64,000 nucleotides of DNA from Chondrosia reniformis (GCA_947172415.1 OX359191.1:7425130-7489129), one strand, 5' to 3'; positions 50,501 to 59,628 are shown, counted from the first letter of the stretch. Translations and numbers: made by a program. Notes: generated from the letters alone by a model not told the origin.

Positions 50501-53500
50501 AGGCTACTGTTAAGAGTACCTGTTTCTACAGGCTACAGTTAAGAATTTTTCCAATAGGCTACTGCTAAGAGTCCCTATTAAGGTAAGAGCCCCTATTAAG
50601 GTAAGAGCTCACCCTATAATAACTCACCTGAAGGGTCACAGTGTAACATTCTAGAAACAGATCCTCTAGCAGCTGTTAGAAATTCCTTGGCTTTCAAACC
50701 TAAACAGGAGAGAATGGCATTATGCATACCGAGCATTTCCTCATAATACATTACTAAACACTCCCAGTTAAATTTGATATCCATAGCAATCATAACTGTA
50801 ATACGTAGGTGACTCCACGTAGGTGACTCTTAGGGCTTCCGAGGGTAGCACACAAAACCCACAAATGATATATAATTAGCCAATCAGAGTGTAGCTGGCC
50901 AAAACGAGTGCTTATTAGAATTGGAGGAGAGAGAAGAAGCTTCTTCTAAACAGCCCATCAAGAGAGCTAGATACATTTAACAGAGAATAGCAAGTCTCCA
51001 GGCTTGACAGCTGTTCTATATTTATTTCAGAGGAGAGGTACTGTAAGTAAGTTGGTAAATATGCAACTCACTATAGTATAGGAACCAGCTATATACTTTT
51101 ACAACTACATACACCAGTAAAGTCTTAAGCAATAACACTTGTAACAAACCTAGCTGATAGCTAGCTGTTCGTGTTAATACATTATTTTTCTAGGTTTATT
51201 CTGTCACCTTCAAAATATTAAACATCTCTGTCTACAGTCATTCTGCATACAATTTTAACTTTAACCATAGACATTGCTAAATATTTGTCAGTTATTTTAG
51301 TGTTTTAATTATCTCTGATTTAGATGGCTCTCAGTGAGTGGTTCAGTCTAGTGTTATTCTTATTTGGGGTGGCTAAAGGACTCCATATTCCCAGACAAGC
51401 TGAGACCAGTGCCGGAGAGGGGGAGACAGCGGAGGTCCAAAACTCAAGTAATTAGATAAAACTTGTATAATGCATTCCAATCACTCCTGGAGTCCAGAAC
51501 ATTCACTAACGCTGACCATTAAATTTAGCTATCACTTGGTCCAGAAGGTTTAGAAGGAGAAATGATAGAGTAAGGGGGAAAAATATTTTGAACACAACCA
51601 AACCTCAGTTCAACCCCCCCTTACAAGCAATGTTGACAGCCAGGTATCTGCCAGGGCTGTTAGCTGGCCTTACAAGCAATGTTGACAGCCAGGTACCTGC
51701 CAGGGCTGTTAGCTGGCCTTACAAGCAATGTTGACAGCCAGGTACCTGCCAGGGCTGTTAGCTGGCCTTACAAGCAATGTTGACAGCCAGGTACCTGCCA
51801 GGGCTAATAGCTGGCCTTACAAGCAATGTTGACAGCCAGGTACCTGCCAGGGCTAATAGCTGGCCTTACAAGCAATGTTGACAGCCAGGTACCTGCCAGG
51901 GCTAATAGCTGGCTAACCACCTGAATGCATGGACCTATGTAGTATATATTACATATGATTGTTTAGATCATAGCTTCCTTCATTGTAACTCAATCAACAT
52001 GAATAACATTCCATGACAGACAGGCTACCGATACAAATGTTAAGCACGTATACACAAGCTGTGTGCCCTAGTCATATGAGAAATCTAATTTTCTGTTACA
52101 GTAATCTAGAGATTTAAATGAACCAAACAGCAGATTTTATCAAATCATATTTTGACCAGGAGGGGAGGTCTTTGTCAGCGAAGCTTATTAAAAATTACCT
52201 AGATTATCATTATGATCATAACCAGCAATCCCTATTACATATAATTAGGTGGTAATCCTTATAGGTAATTAGTCTGTAATTCATTAACGGTAATCATGTT
52301 AAATGACAAAGATATGTACTTTACACAGTCTCTTAATACTTGAAAGGATTAGACAATAATGAAATAACACAATAGTCTCATAAAGCTACATTAATTTCAA
52401 TTCAAGCTAGTCACAGAAGCCTTCACAGGTCTTCCTGTTCACTAGAATGAAAACCACAATTATTCTATAGTACGTATGTCCTCCATGTATGCGTATAGGA
52501 ACAACGGCCATTTTAATCCTTTATCTCTCCATTTATGCATGCAGCTGCAATACCTGCAGATGGAATAGACTGCCTCGATGTCAAGAGAAAGGGGAGCTTG
52601 ATAAGCAAAATCTACGTCATTAACCCTTCCGAGTTCAATGCCTTTAGTACAGTATGCAACATGGAGACTGAGTATGGAGGATGGACAGTGTTTCTCAAAA
52701 GCAGCCAGGCTAACAACATCACCCGCCTGAAGTGGAATGAATATGTGTTTGGCTATGGTAGATTGGACGGAGACTTTTGGCTGGGACTGGAGAAGATACA
52801 TTGGCTGACTGTAAGAAGAACTAACACCATCCTAAGAATTGAAATCAGCGACAATGATGAAATGGACTATTATGAGTACAAAGACTTTTATATTGATGGA
52901 GCAGCCCAAAATTATAAACCCCACATATCACTGACCGAGGAAGATAAAAGATATCTACTGGAGACAAAGAATGAAATACCCAGTGAGGAGGACCTCATTC
53001 CCAAAGCTGATACAAATTGTATCTATGGACATCAAGAGGGATGGTGGTTTAGGCAGTGTGCTGATGGGGAAACCCCTCCAGGAGTGTTGAGTAGTACTAA
53101 AGCCGTAAGGATGATGCTACGTGCCTCAGAAGATGCATAACCAACCCAGTTTGACATCTAATGAAAAACTATAATTTTGAGTCAAAACTCATTTAATTTG
53201 TAACCCTATATACGGTAGTTCTACTGTTTTCCTCATTTAATAATGATCTAATATCAGTGATATGTGTATATTTTAAAGTATACAATCAGTGAAATGAAAG
53301 GATTCTATTTGAGGAGGATGGATATCAAAGCCATTTTATTCCATAGGAATGTAAATCACAGCTGCTGTACAGCCAAGGTGGCTAACAACATGATTAAAGT
53401 TAATTAGATCAGACAGTGTTCAATTAATTCTTTTTAGGTCTGTTAACTGGTATGTAGTATTAGTAAAATTGTTGCAGGTGCACTTGCAGTTGGTCAGCCA

Positions 53501-54313
53501 TTTTAAAATATATGGATGATTATGTTCATTAATATCTCTTGGATGGTTCATCCTTCGACTTTTTGAGCAACTAGAGACGCAGTATTGTTGGTCAGATGTT
53601 TTGACCCTGCGGGTCACTGAAGAAGACCTCCAGGGTCGAAACGTCTGACTAAGTTTAACAACAAAACTGTGCCTCAAGGTACTCAAAAAGTCGAAGGATG
53701 AACCATCAGAGATAGCTTGATGCAGTTAGCAGGAATCCTTATATTCATTAATGTACATTTATATCTGTAACTCCATCAAATGAAAAGATATGAAGTTAAT
53801 ACTTGGTGTCAGCATTCACAGACATCTATAAAGCATGCCCAATGAGTTTTGTGATGTATACCTATATTTGCCCTATCTCTCATCATACATTAAGTTAGTA
53901 TACCCTAATTTAAGTACGTATTCAAGGCATAAAGGGGCATTTGATAATGGAATCGACAAGGTAATGCGTGTCTCTTCGTGTCGGTAACACGGTAACTAGA
54001 AACACATCTGTTTCGTGGACATATGAGATAGAGTACAGATTCCCTAATGTGAATGTATTTGTAACACAAATAATCAAGCAACGCTATTAGGCGGCAGGTT
54101 GCACTTGTCCCAGTCAACTTGCCCTCCTTATGTTTACTGCCCGGGTTGGCCCAACCAGTAGTTAGAGCTTCATTGATTTTCACAAGCACTTCAGGAGCTA
54201 GAGGCGTGGTTGCATTATAGTCGAGGTACACCGGAGTAGTATCTAGGGAAGGAGAGTGTAGTATGATGATGGTGATTAATGACTTTCCTATACTCACATC
54301 CCTTGGTGTCCAT
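38598..54313 (-). CDS. SCLY: selenocysteine lyase
   Basis: PLP enzyme that splits L-selenocysteine to alanine and selenide (cytosol, selenium recycling). Thirteen exons (minus): 54313-54298, 54242-54123, 50699-50628, 50280-50252, 47992-47848, 47412-47343, 47269-47212, 47151-47065, 46687-46619, 45906-45794, 45721-45601, 45362-45190, 38748-38598; 407 aa. Motifs: [59 protein letters not shown] (PLP Asp), LSIAGHK (PLP Lys ~222), [41 protein letters not shown] (catalytic Cys ~352) and [10 protein letters not shown]. The last motifs fit SCLY better than NFS1. The usual HTDAAQ is changed to LSDTAQ. Intron 2 uses a GC donor. Introns hold three genes on the other strand. Confidence 0.92.
39188..39328 (-). 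other. possible orphan exon
   Basis: On the minus strand, an acceptor-like ACATAG is followed by 46 open codons ending in TAA. Part reads [20 protein letters not shown], which has the feel of an extracellular beta-domain fragment. It is not part of SCLY by phase or sequence. It may be a gene relic; no partner exon was found. Confidence 0.25.
40349..40482. mobile_element. foldback element (family FB)
   Basis: The left arm (40349-40377, beginning CTTTTGAGTGTCTAGAGACG) pairs with the right arm (40454-40482, ending CGTCTCTAGACACTCAAAAG). The centre carries the core GATCCTGGGTCGCTGAAGAA and GACCCCAAGGGTTGAAAC. No ORF. Confidence 0.75.
40722..42109 (+). CDS. short-chain collagen (spongin/C4-like), copy 1
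   Basis: Exon 1 is 40722-40911, with a phase-1 intron to 41132 and exon 2 at 41133-42109; 388 aa. The N-terminus MEKTSSK leads into a hydrophobic segment ([20 protein letters not shown]), a type II signal anchor or signal peptide. A tribasic RKR site follows (~71-74), then interrupted Gly-X-Y triplets ([10 protein letters not shown]..., with nine-residue GADGTPGPP units) up to ~204. The Cys-rich C-terminal domain of ~185 aa contains [31 protein letters not shown] and MPCVVCN. This C-terminal domain is typical of short-chain collagen C4 of sponges and similar proteins of cnidarians and lancelets, and is related to collagen IV NC1. Likely an extracellular matrix or spongin component. The gene lies inside the last SCLY intron on the opposite strand. 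Confidence 0.9.
42588..44269 (+). CDS. short-chain collagen (spongin/C4-like), copy 2
   Basis: Exon 1 is 42588-42777, with a phase-1 intron to 43382 and exon 2 at 43383-44269; 358 aa. It is a tandem duplicate of the gene at 40722, including promoter and 3' flank. The anchor segment and C-terminal domain are nearly identical (differences include VKYDHRGG and AHSSREGR). The collagenous stretch is 30 residues shorter because [13 protein letters not shown] units are missing. The intron is longer because it contains a MITE (42993-43163) and a repeated copy of its own first part. Both copies keep all C-terminal cysteines, so both are probably functional. Confidence 0.9.
42993..43163. mobile_element. 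MITE in collagen copy-2 intron
   Basis: 171-bp element with inverted ends GAAGTAGGGATGGC and G(C)CATCCCTACTTC. It is absent from the intron of copy 1. A diverged copy in the other orientation lies at about 40085-40275, and an end fragment is near 42366. No coding sequence. No clear target duplication was found. Confidence 0.65.
44568..44697 (+). pseudogene. remnant of a third short-chain collagen copy
   Basis: The sequence matches the 5' flank and first codons of the two collagen genes (AAACAACTTTAGAAG then GAGAAGACAAGTTCTAA). The start codon is ACG here and similarity ends after about seven codons at ~44697. The rest of the gene is missing. Confidence 0.75.
44698..45189. other. SCLY intron segment, no gene seen
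   Basis: Non-coding DNA between the collagen remnant and the SCLY exon at 45190-45362; nothing recognisable apart from short TACG/TACA microsatellites. Confidence 0.5.
45907..46590 (-). repeat. 43-bp minisatellite at a SCLY acceptor
   Basis: About 16 units (GGGAACTAAACAGGGTCAAT, ACTGGTGCTTGAGGTACAGG and TTA) fill the intron between SCLY exons 45794-45906 and 46619-46687. The first unit overlaps the real polypyrimidine tract and acceptor: sense-strand CCTGTTTGGTTCCCTTTCTGTAG versus CCTGTTTAGTTCCC in each repeat. Units contain GGGTTAGGG, and one has a telomere-like double TTAGGG near 46490. Confidence 0.85.
48290..48420. repeat. polypyrimidine tract
   Basis: About 120 bases of almost pure C/T (CTCCCTCCCCTCCCTTCC and the like) in a SCLY intron. 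It could form triplex or H-DNA structures. Short ORFs through it are not genes. Confidence 0.7.
48514..49176. repeat. 29-bp minisatellite in SCLY intron
   Basis: About 23 near-identical units (GAGAGAAATCTGTAGCTCAT plus TGTATGAAA). One unit has ACATCTG for AAATCTG, so homogenisation is recent. Not coding. Confidence 0.9.
49177..49747. other. SCLY intron segment between minisatellites
   Basis: Contains a 63-codon ORF (49240-49431, + strand) without a recognisable domain, and nothing else. Confidence 0.45.
49748..50187. repeat. 20-bp minisatellite in SCLY intron
   Basis: About 22 units of CACAAGGCAAGAGGACTGTC with few variants (CACAGGGCAAG, CACAAGACAAG). Because 20 is not a multiple of 3 and the unit lacks stops on the minus strand, three overlapping long minus-strand ORFs arise. 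They are artefacts. Confidence 0.9.
50455..50540. repeat. 29-bp direct repeat
   Basis: Three units of ACAGGCTACTGTTAAGAGCA plus CCTGTTTCT, the last degenerate, in a SCLY intron near the exon at 50628. Confidence 0.75.
50700..51323. other. 5' part of the nested FReD gene region
   Basis: SCLY intron 2 segment upstream of the fibrinogen-domain gene; presumably holds its promoter and 5' UTR. No motif assigned. Confidence 0.45.
51324..53140 (+). CDS. secreted fibrinogen-related (FReD) protein
   Basis: Exon 1 is 51324-51447, with a phase-1 intron (GTAATT...ATGCAG) to 52544 and exon 2 at 52545-53140; 239 aa. The N-terminus [19 protein letters not shown] is a signal peptide. Residues ~45-235 form a compact fibrinogen C-terminal-like domain: [38 protein letters not shown], a second Cys pair ([16 protein letters not shown]) and KAVRMMLR at the end. 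The four cysteines match the two expected disulfides. FReD proteins are often lectins or immune recognition molecules, but this copy has no collagen or coiled-coil partner domain, so its ligand is unknown. It is nested in SCLY intron 2 on the opposite strand. Confidence 0.85.
51619..51913. repeat. 49-bp minisatellite (FReD and SCLY introns)
   Basis: Six units of CCTTACAAGCAATGTTGACA-GCCAGGTACCTGCCAGGGCT-GTTAGCTGG, with GTTAGC/AATAGC variants. It lies within the FReD intron and also within SCLY intron 2. Confidence 0.9.
51914..52544. other. rest of FReD intron
   Basis: Nothing recognised except the acceptor TTTATGCATGCAG before 52545. Confidence 0.5.
53544..53705. mobile_element. foldback element (family FB)
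   Basis: TGGTTCATCCTTCGACTTTT at the left end is the complement of the right end (AAAAGTCGAAGGATGAACCA). The centre is the full family core: TTTTGACCCTGCGGGTCACT, then GAAGAAGACCTCCAGGGTCG, itself palindromic. GGAATCCTTA lies just outside, as at the other copies. Confidence 0.8.
53786..53851 (+). repeat. dispersed repeat, copy 2
   Basis: Matches 3561-3626 (AGATATGAAG ... GAGTTTTG) with scattered differences; located just beside the foldback element. Confidence 0.6.
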
Positions 54314-54345
54314 TTTCGGATCATCAATAGGCGCACGTGTGAGAA
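54314..54345. promoter_or_regulatory. 32-bp gap between divergent SCLY and LPCAT3 start codons
   Basis: The SCLY start (54313, minus) and LPCAT3 start (54346, plus) are only 32 bp apart. The sequence includes GCGCACGTGTGAG with an E-box CACGTG. The two 5' ends must share this region or overlap each other's coding exon. Confidence 0.5.
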
Positions 54346-57300
54346 ATGGCAGCTGTTTCTGAAGCTTTTGCACGAATCTCCGGATTGTCTGAGCCGGCAG
54401 CACGAGTTCTCCTCGCTCTCCTAAGCGGTAAGCATCGCAGGGCGAACGCAAACTACACTTTGTACGCTTGTTTAGTTATCTCTTGCCTTGTGTTCTGCAT
54501 TTAGCACTGTATAATCTTAATGCTACAGGCTATAGCACTGTATAATCTTAATGCTACAGGCTATAGCACTGTATAATCTTAATGCTACAGGCTATAGCAC
54601 TGTATAATCTTAATGCTACAGGCTATAGCACTGTATAATCTTAATGCTACAGGCTATAGCACTGTATAATCTTAATGCTACAGGCTATAGCACTGTATAA
54701 TCTTAATGCTACAGGCTATAGCACTGTATAATCTTAATGCTACAGGCTATAGCACTGTATAATCTTAATGCTACAGGCTATAGCACTGTATAATCTTAAT
54801 GCTACAGGCTATCCCTTAGCAGCTGTATACCAGTTGGCCATCCTAAAAAAGTCTCCGAGAGTTCAGGTAAATCTATTGAATCCATAACTGCTCCAATTTT
54901 ATTGCACTTCTCTGTTCTCTGTTTCTCTCCACAGCATTTGTACTTCATTTTAACTGGCTTTGCTTTGGCATACTTCTGTGTTGGACTAACAGTGCTCCAT
55001 GTTCTGGTGGATGTATTTCTGATCTACCTTTTCATACTCCTGCTCGGCCCCTCCAAATACACTGCTGCCATCACTTGGTCCATTTGTATGAGTCACCTGA
55101 CTTATGGATACCTCAAGATATATCTGGATAATGAGATTCATAGTCCTATCAGTTGGACCATGACCTATTGTGTGTTGACACTTAAATTAATTGGTAAGTA
55201 ACTAGCATTTGGGACCAAGGGATAGCCTCTCACAAGTTTAATGAACAGGATTAGTATCTTTAGAAAGGGTCATCTTTTGACTTTTAGAACGTCTAAAGAT
55301 GCAGTTTTCTTGCTTCTTCTTGCTGTCAAACATTTCGACCCTGGGGGTCTTCTTCAGTGACTGCTGTTGGCTGCATCTTTAAGACGCTCTAAAAGTCGAA
55401 AGATGACCCTTTCTAAAGATAAGTTCGACGCAGTTAGAAGGAATCCTTACTCTATTAGGATTAGTATATAGTTCCTATAAAGTAAAATCTATAATTTATG
55501 GTAAAGTACTTATTGAGGACAAATATAGCTTCTGATGATGATTAACAACTTGTGTGGTCTCTCTCTCAGGTTTGAGGCTAATAAGCCCCTTGTTGCTAGG
55601 CAACAGCAAAGTGATGTGATAAACGGCATATAGTTCCCTCCGAAACTGTATTGTGTAGAGTTAGCCCTTAAGGTTCAACTTTATGTGTGTGCAGGCTTAA
55701 CCATGGATCTTTTGGACGGCCAGAAGAGGATAGAAAGTCAGTCACAAGATCAGCGAGAGTACAGTTTTCAGAGAATACCTAGTTTATTAGAGGTGCATTT
55801 CATGGCATTCCTCCACCTCTTCACAGACTAACTACAGCATCAATATGCAAGCCTACTTATCTCTAATCTTCAAGTTTCTTCCATCTCTCCCTTTATGATA
55901 CACTTATCTCTAATCTTCAAGTTTCTTCCATCTCTCCCTTTATGATACACTTATCTCTGATCTTCAAGTTTCTTCCATCTCTCCCTTTATGATACACTTA
56001 TCTCTGATCTTCAAGTTTCTTCCATCTCTCCCTTTATGATACACTTATCTCTGATCTTCAAGTTTCTTCCATCTCTTCCTTAATGATACACTTGTATCTC
56101 CCCTGTATAGATCCTGGGGTTCAGCTTGCACAGTGGGACTGTGCTGGTAGGACCCATCTTGTCCTTCAAGAGATATCGGGACTTCACTGAGGGTACTTTG
56201 TTTGACCAAGACAAACATGGCCGCAACTGGTAAGATTATTGACTATTTGTATCATTATTTACAGCACTGAATAGTAACACTTGAATGATAAAGTGAAAAT
56301 TTGTTGACGTGGTAGATTAAGAGATATTTCACTCAAACTCATTAAAATATAATTTCTTTGTGAAATTATATTTGTTTATCAAAACTATTTATCTTTGTGG
56401 ATGAATAATTAAGACTAACTCTATCCTTTTTATAAGCTAATTAATCCTCACTAGTTGGTAGTCCTTTGATTCAAGCAGCCATAGTTTGGCATGCTCCTTT
56501 TTTATGTATACATATAGCAATGTCCTTCCTGAACACTCTTCACAGTTCTTAATGTTCTTGTGTAGTATTCTTCCTGGCCTCCAGAGAATGTGTATCGGTA
56601 TTGCCTATGCAACTGTCTTTACTGTCCTTGGAAGCAAAGTTCCTGTAACATATCTGACAACTGATGACTTTGCAGTAAGTTGGTTATCTACTGTTGGTTT
56701 ATTGTAGTTACCATGGTAACCCTCTTCCCATTTTAGATTCAACCATTTTGGTATAAGCTTTGCTACATTGCAGTGTGGGGTAGAATTAACTTAACAAGAT
56801 ACATTTCTGTATGGCTGTTAACAGTGAGTTGTGTTGGTAGTTAGCATGTCTCTGTTCTGATCTGGCTGAGAGGAGAATTGACATCACACATCTATGAAAT
56901 TGCTTTTTAAATTGCATTATGAACATTAAGTCAAATTTCTTTGAGCTTTTGATAAGGTTCATTATTTTCTTTTGGCCAAGCACTAGCTGAGCTGCCACTT
57001 CAGGGAATTCCCCTTTAATCCTCATACCTAGTTATGCCAATGGTAGTCAGCGATTTATTGAGTATCAGCAACATTCGTATATAGCAGGTTTGGAACATTT
57101 TGACCCGTGGGTCTTCATCTACAATCATTAGAGGTCTTCATAACTGATGAAGACCTGCTCCAGGTTGAAATGTCCAACCTGGTAAATACGTATATGTTGC
57201 TGATGCTCTATAAAGAACTGATTACCATTCATATTACCAACATAAATAACAGCAAATACTCCCTAATACTTCAGGTATACCTGTATGCCATATTTATATG

Positions 57301-58863
57301 TAGCTACATTGTCTTCTTACGTAGGAGGGGGCTTGTATGATAACAGGTATCACTTACAATGGCCTGGACAAGAAGGGGGGCATTAAATGGGATGGTTTGG
57401 CAAACGTGTTTCCCTTTTCCCTGGAAACCAGTTACTCCCTTCAAGTAAGCCTCTGCATGTAATGTTATAGGTAGACAGGCAGGATCCAGTAAGTACTGTA
57501 GGTACCGTGGGGTCTTATGTATAATAGTAGAGTTGATGCTCACTACATCTAAGACTGGCTCAAGGAGTTTGAGTTCTGAGGTGGAGGATTTCCCATAGAA
57601 AGTATGGGTTGACAGAGTTAAGCCTAATAATTAATTTTAGGCCGTGAATTGCTTACTTAATAAACAGACATAGCAAAGAGTATCCTAAATACAATGCAAT
57701 GCAATGCAATGCAATACAATATAATACAATACAATACAATATAATACAATACAATACAATACAATACAATATAATTAAATACAATATACAATATGTACAT
57801 TACAATACCATACCATACAATACATTTTGGTGTATATAGGCTGTCATACAATTCTTCAACAGGAGTGTGAATGGATGGGTTGCAAGGCATGTGTTTAAGA
57901 GATTAAAGTTCCTGGGCAGCAAGGAGTTATCCCAGCTAGTCACACTAGTCTTCATCTCTTGGTGGCATGGTCTTTGGATCGGATATCTTATAAACTTTAC
58001 CTTTGAGTTACCAGCAGTCCTGGCTGAGAGAAAGGTTATATTAGCATTGTGTATATTTGTGTTTGAGAGAGAGAGAGAGAGAGAGCCAGTGTGAAATGTC
58101 ATTGCATACGTGGTGCGAATCTTTGAAATTATGCCCAATGTCTTGATAAGCTTAATGAACATATATATTGTATTGGCGTGAATGGCCAGTTCAGAATTGA
58201 ATGTTATATACGTATGTGGAACTCTTTAAGCTAACTTCTGGCTGACTGGTATATGTGCATACTTAGAATATAGCATTGCAAACAATCAATTCCAATGCCT
58301 GTATCCTACACTGTGAACTAGTCAATTCAAGTGTTGACTTTATTTTATAGCTGCAATCCTTTGGAAAGAGATTACTTGGTTGTTCATTGTCAGAGGTCTC
58401 TTTGCCTCTTAAGGTTCCATTAGTGACAATGGCAGTATTCCTAAGAAGTGTAATTTTGCACTATCCACTGGCTTGCTTTATGCTGCTGAAGTGGAGTGAC
58501 TGCTATAAAGTGAGTTAACTGTATATTACATATTGTGCACTGTGCATATATATCAACAGATGAATTAAGCAATTATTACAATGATAATTGAAAGGTACAT
58601 TTATATGTTATATTGATAATTTTCTTGAGCATCCTCAACACTTATCTTTAGAAGAAATCCTTATTCTATCAAGACAATTATCAATATCCATATGCTCCAC
58701 CTCTATATTATTAAATTACACTGTAAACATGTTTTATCTTCTATTTCTCCAGTTTATGAGTTCAGTCTACTTCTATGGTCATGTGACATGCCTTATATGG
58801 TTAATACTATGGTATTCTGGAGTGTTTGGCAGAAAAGAAAAATCTGCCACTAAAAGAGAGTAA
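54346..58863 (+). CDS. LPCAT3: lysophospholipid acyltransferase 5 (MBOAT family)
   Basis: Multi-pass ER enzyme that re-acylates lysophosphatidylcholine in the Lands cycle. Eleven exons: 54346-54427, 54808-54866, 54935-55193, 55695-55792, 56111-56229, 56518-56674, 56737-56823, 57325-57444, 57840-58034, 58351-58509, 58753-58863; 481 aa (human about 487). Motifs: GYPLAAVYQ, SWTMTYCVLTLKLIGL, RIPSLLEILGFS, LVGPILSFKRY, YLTTDDFAIQPFWYKL, NGWVARHVFKRLKFLGSKEL (MBOAT Asn ~338) and FISWWHGLWIGYL (catalytic His ~370). The C-terminus ...KSATKRE is basic but not a perfect di-lysine signal. Three introns have tandem repeats at the acceptor. It is head-to-head with SCLY. Confidence 0.93.
54504..54812 (+). 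repeat. 31-bp minisatellite ending in the LPCAT3 intron-1 acceptor
   Basis: Ten near-perfect units (AGCACTGTATAATCTTAATG plus CTACAGGCTAT) fill most of intron 1. Each contains GCTACAG/GCTAT, identical to the real acceptor and the first five bases of exon 2 (54808). Use of an upstream copy would soon meet TAA, so the last copy must be chosen for a productive mRNA. Confidence 0.9.
55262..55414. mobile_element. foldback element (family FB)
   Basis: AGAAAGGGTCATC (55262-55274) pairs with GATGACCCTTTCT (55402-55414), and the inner arms around CGTCTAAAGATGCAG also pair. Core: TTTCGACCCTGGGGGTCTTC. Outside lies TTCGACGCAGTTAGAAGGAA, the complement of the left flank of the element at 23352. In LPCAT3 intron 3. 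Confidence 0.75.
55857..56095 (+). repeat. 47-bp pyrimidine-rich minisatellite before LPCAT3 exon 5
   Basis: Five units of TTATCTCT(A/G)ATCTTCAAG-TTTCTTCCATCTCTCCCTTT-ATGATACAC end 15 bases before the acceptor at 56110. They lengthen the polypyrimidine tract. Confidence 0.85.
57065..57204. mobile_element. foldback element (family FB, diverged)
   Basis: ATCAGCAACATTCGTATAT at the left pairs with ATACGTATATGTTGCTGAT at the right, and inner arms TTGGAACATTTTGACCC and GGTTGAAATGTCCAACC pair. Two core-like GGTCTTCAT motifs are present. In LPCAT3 intron 7. Confidence 0.6.
57690..57800 (+). repeat. ACAAT pentanucleotide microsatellite
   Basis: (CAATG/CAATA)n tract in LPCAT3 intron 8, ending about 40 bases before the acceptor of exon 9 at 57839. 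Confidence 0.85.
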
Positions 58864-59628
58864 CTTTTTAAACAGTTTGTATAATTTATATAATGCATGA
58901 CTTTAAAAAAGAAAAAAAAAGAAAAAAGATTGAGAGACTGTAATCTCCCATATTTATATACTGCAAATCAGAAAGTAAACTGGTACTCTCTAAATAGGGT
59001 GGCCAAAAACATGGTCTACCATATCCTGTTTCATACGTTTCGTTTCGTTTGTTTCATCTTGCTTTTGATGTGCATGTTATATTTATAATAATTGGGCGAA
59101 ATGAAGCCTTCCTATATACGGCCCGAATATATATTGAACCATAGATTCTCCATGGTTCAATCCAGCTATTGCAAAATGGCCGACAAAAACACCCACTACT
59201 TGGCCACAAATAATTTTACGACACAAATTTGTGAATTTTGTAAATACCGAAACGCCGTCTATAGTTTGCTTTTAATGATAATTCGAGGTATGTGGGTACG
59301 TAGTATATAAGGCTTCATTCCGACCGTTTCGTTTCGTACTGGCTCCTTCGTTCCCACTAGTCTCGCGTAGCCCAAATAGGCCGACCATGTGACGTCATCA
59401 AGAAAATATGGAGACGAAATAGCGGTTTGGGGTTTAGTCTCGTACCCAGACCCAACTTCCGCAAAAATGGCTGACGCCGCGGAAGATGGCGGCCGGAAGT
59501 GGGGCTGGGTACGAGACTATTTGGGGTTTGGGCTATACGCGAGACTACGTTCCCACGGGAAAGATTAAAGATGAAGGTGCTACATTTTAATACTAGATAC
59601 TGTAGTTGACAATTGTTAATTGTTGGCA
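58864..59628. other. intergenic, upstream of glycosyltransferase-like gene
   Basis: The first part is AT-rich and holds the LPCAT3 3' flank. A palindromic transposon occupies 59358-59547. No gene is supported; the short ORFs at 58897 and 59092 lack any other evidence. Confidence 0.55.
59349..59556. mobile_element. MITE with 9-bp target duplication (Mutator-like)
   Basis: The element spans 59358-59547 with inverted ends TAGTCTCGCG and CGCGAGACTA, and is flanked by a perfect 9-bp direct repeat CGTTCCCAC (59349-59357 and 59548-59556). A second, inner palindrome pairs GTCTCGTACCCAG (near 59440) with CTGGGTACGAGAC (near 59515). The element is GC-rich and carries TGACGTCA at 59390-59397. Nine-base duplications are typical of Mutator-like elements. 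No coding capacity. Confidence 0.75.

Larger units (their letters stand above)
53141..54122. other. SCLY intron 2 segment downstream of FReD gene
   Basis: Contains a foldback element (53544-53705) and the second copy of the dispersed repeat (53786-53851). No further gene is seen. Confidence 0.55.

Noticed and set aside
38598..54313. SCLY as mitochondrial NFS1 or bacterial-type IscS
   Set aside because: [16 protein letters not shown] and the TGPACKSS context resemble SCLY, and no mitochondrial targeting sequence is encoded before MDTKG.
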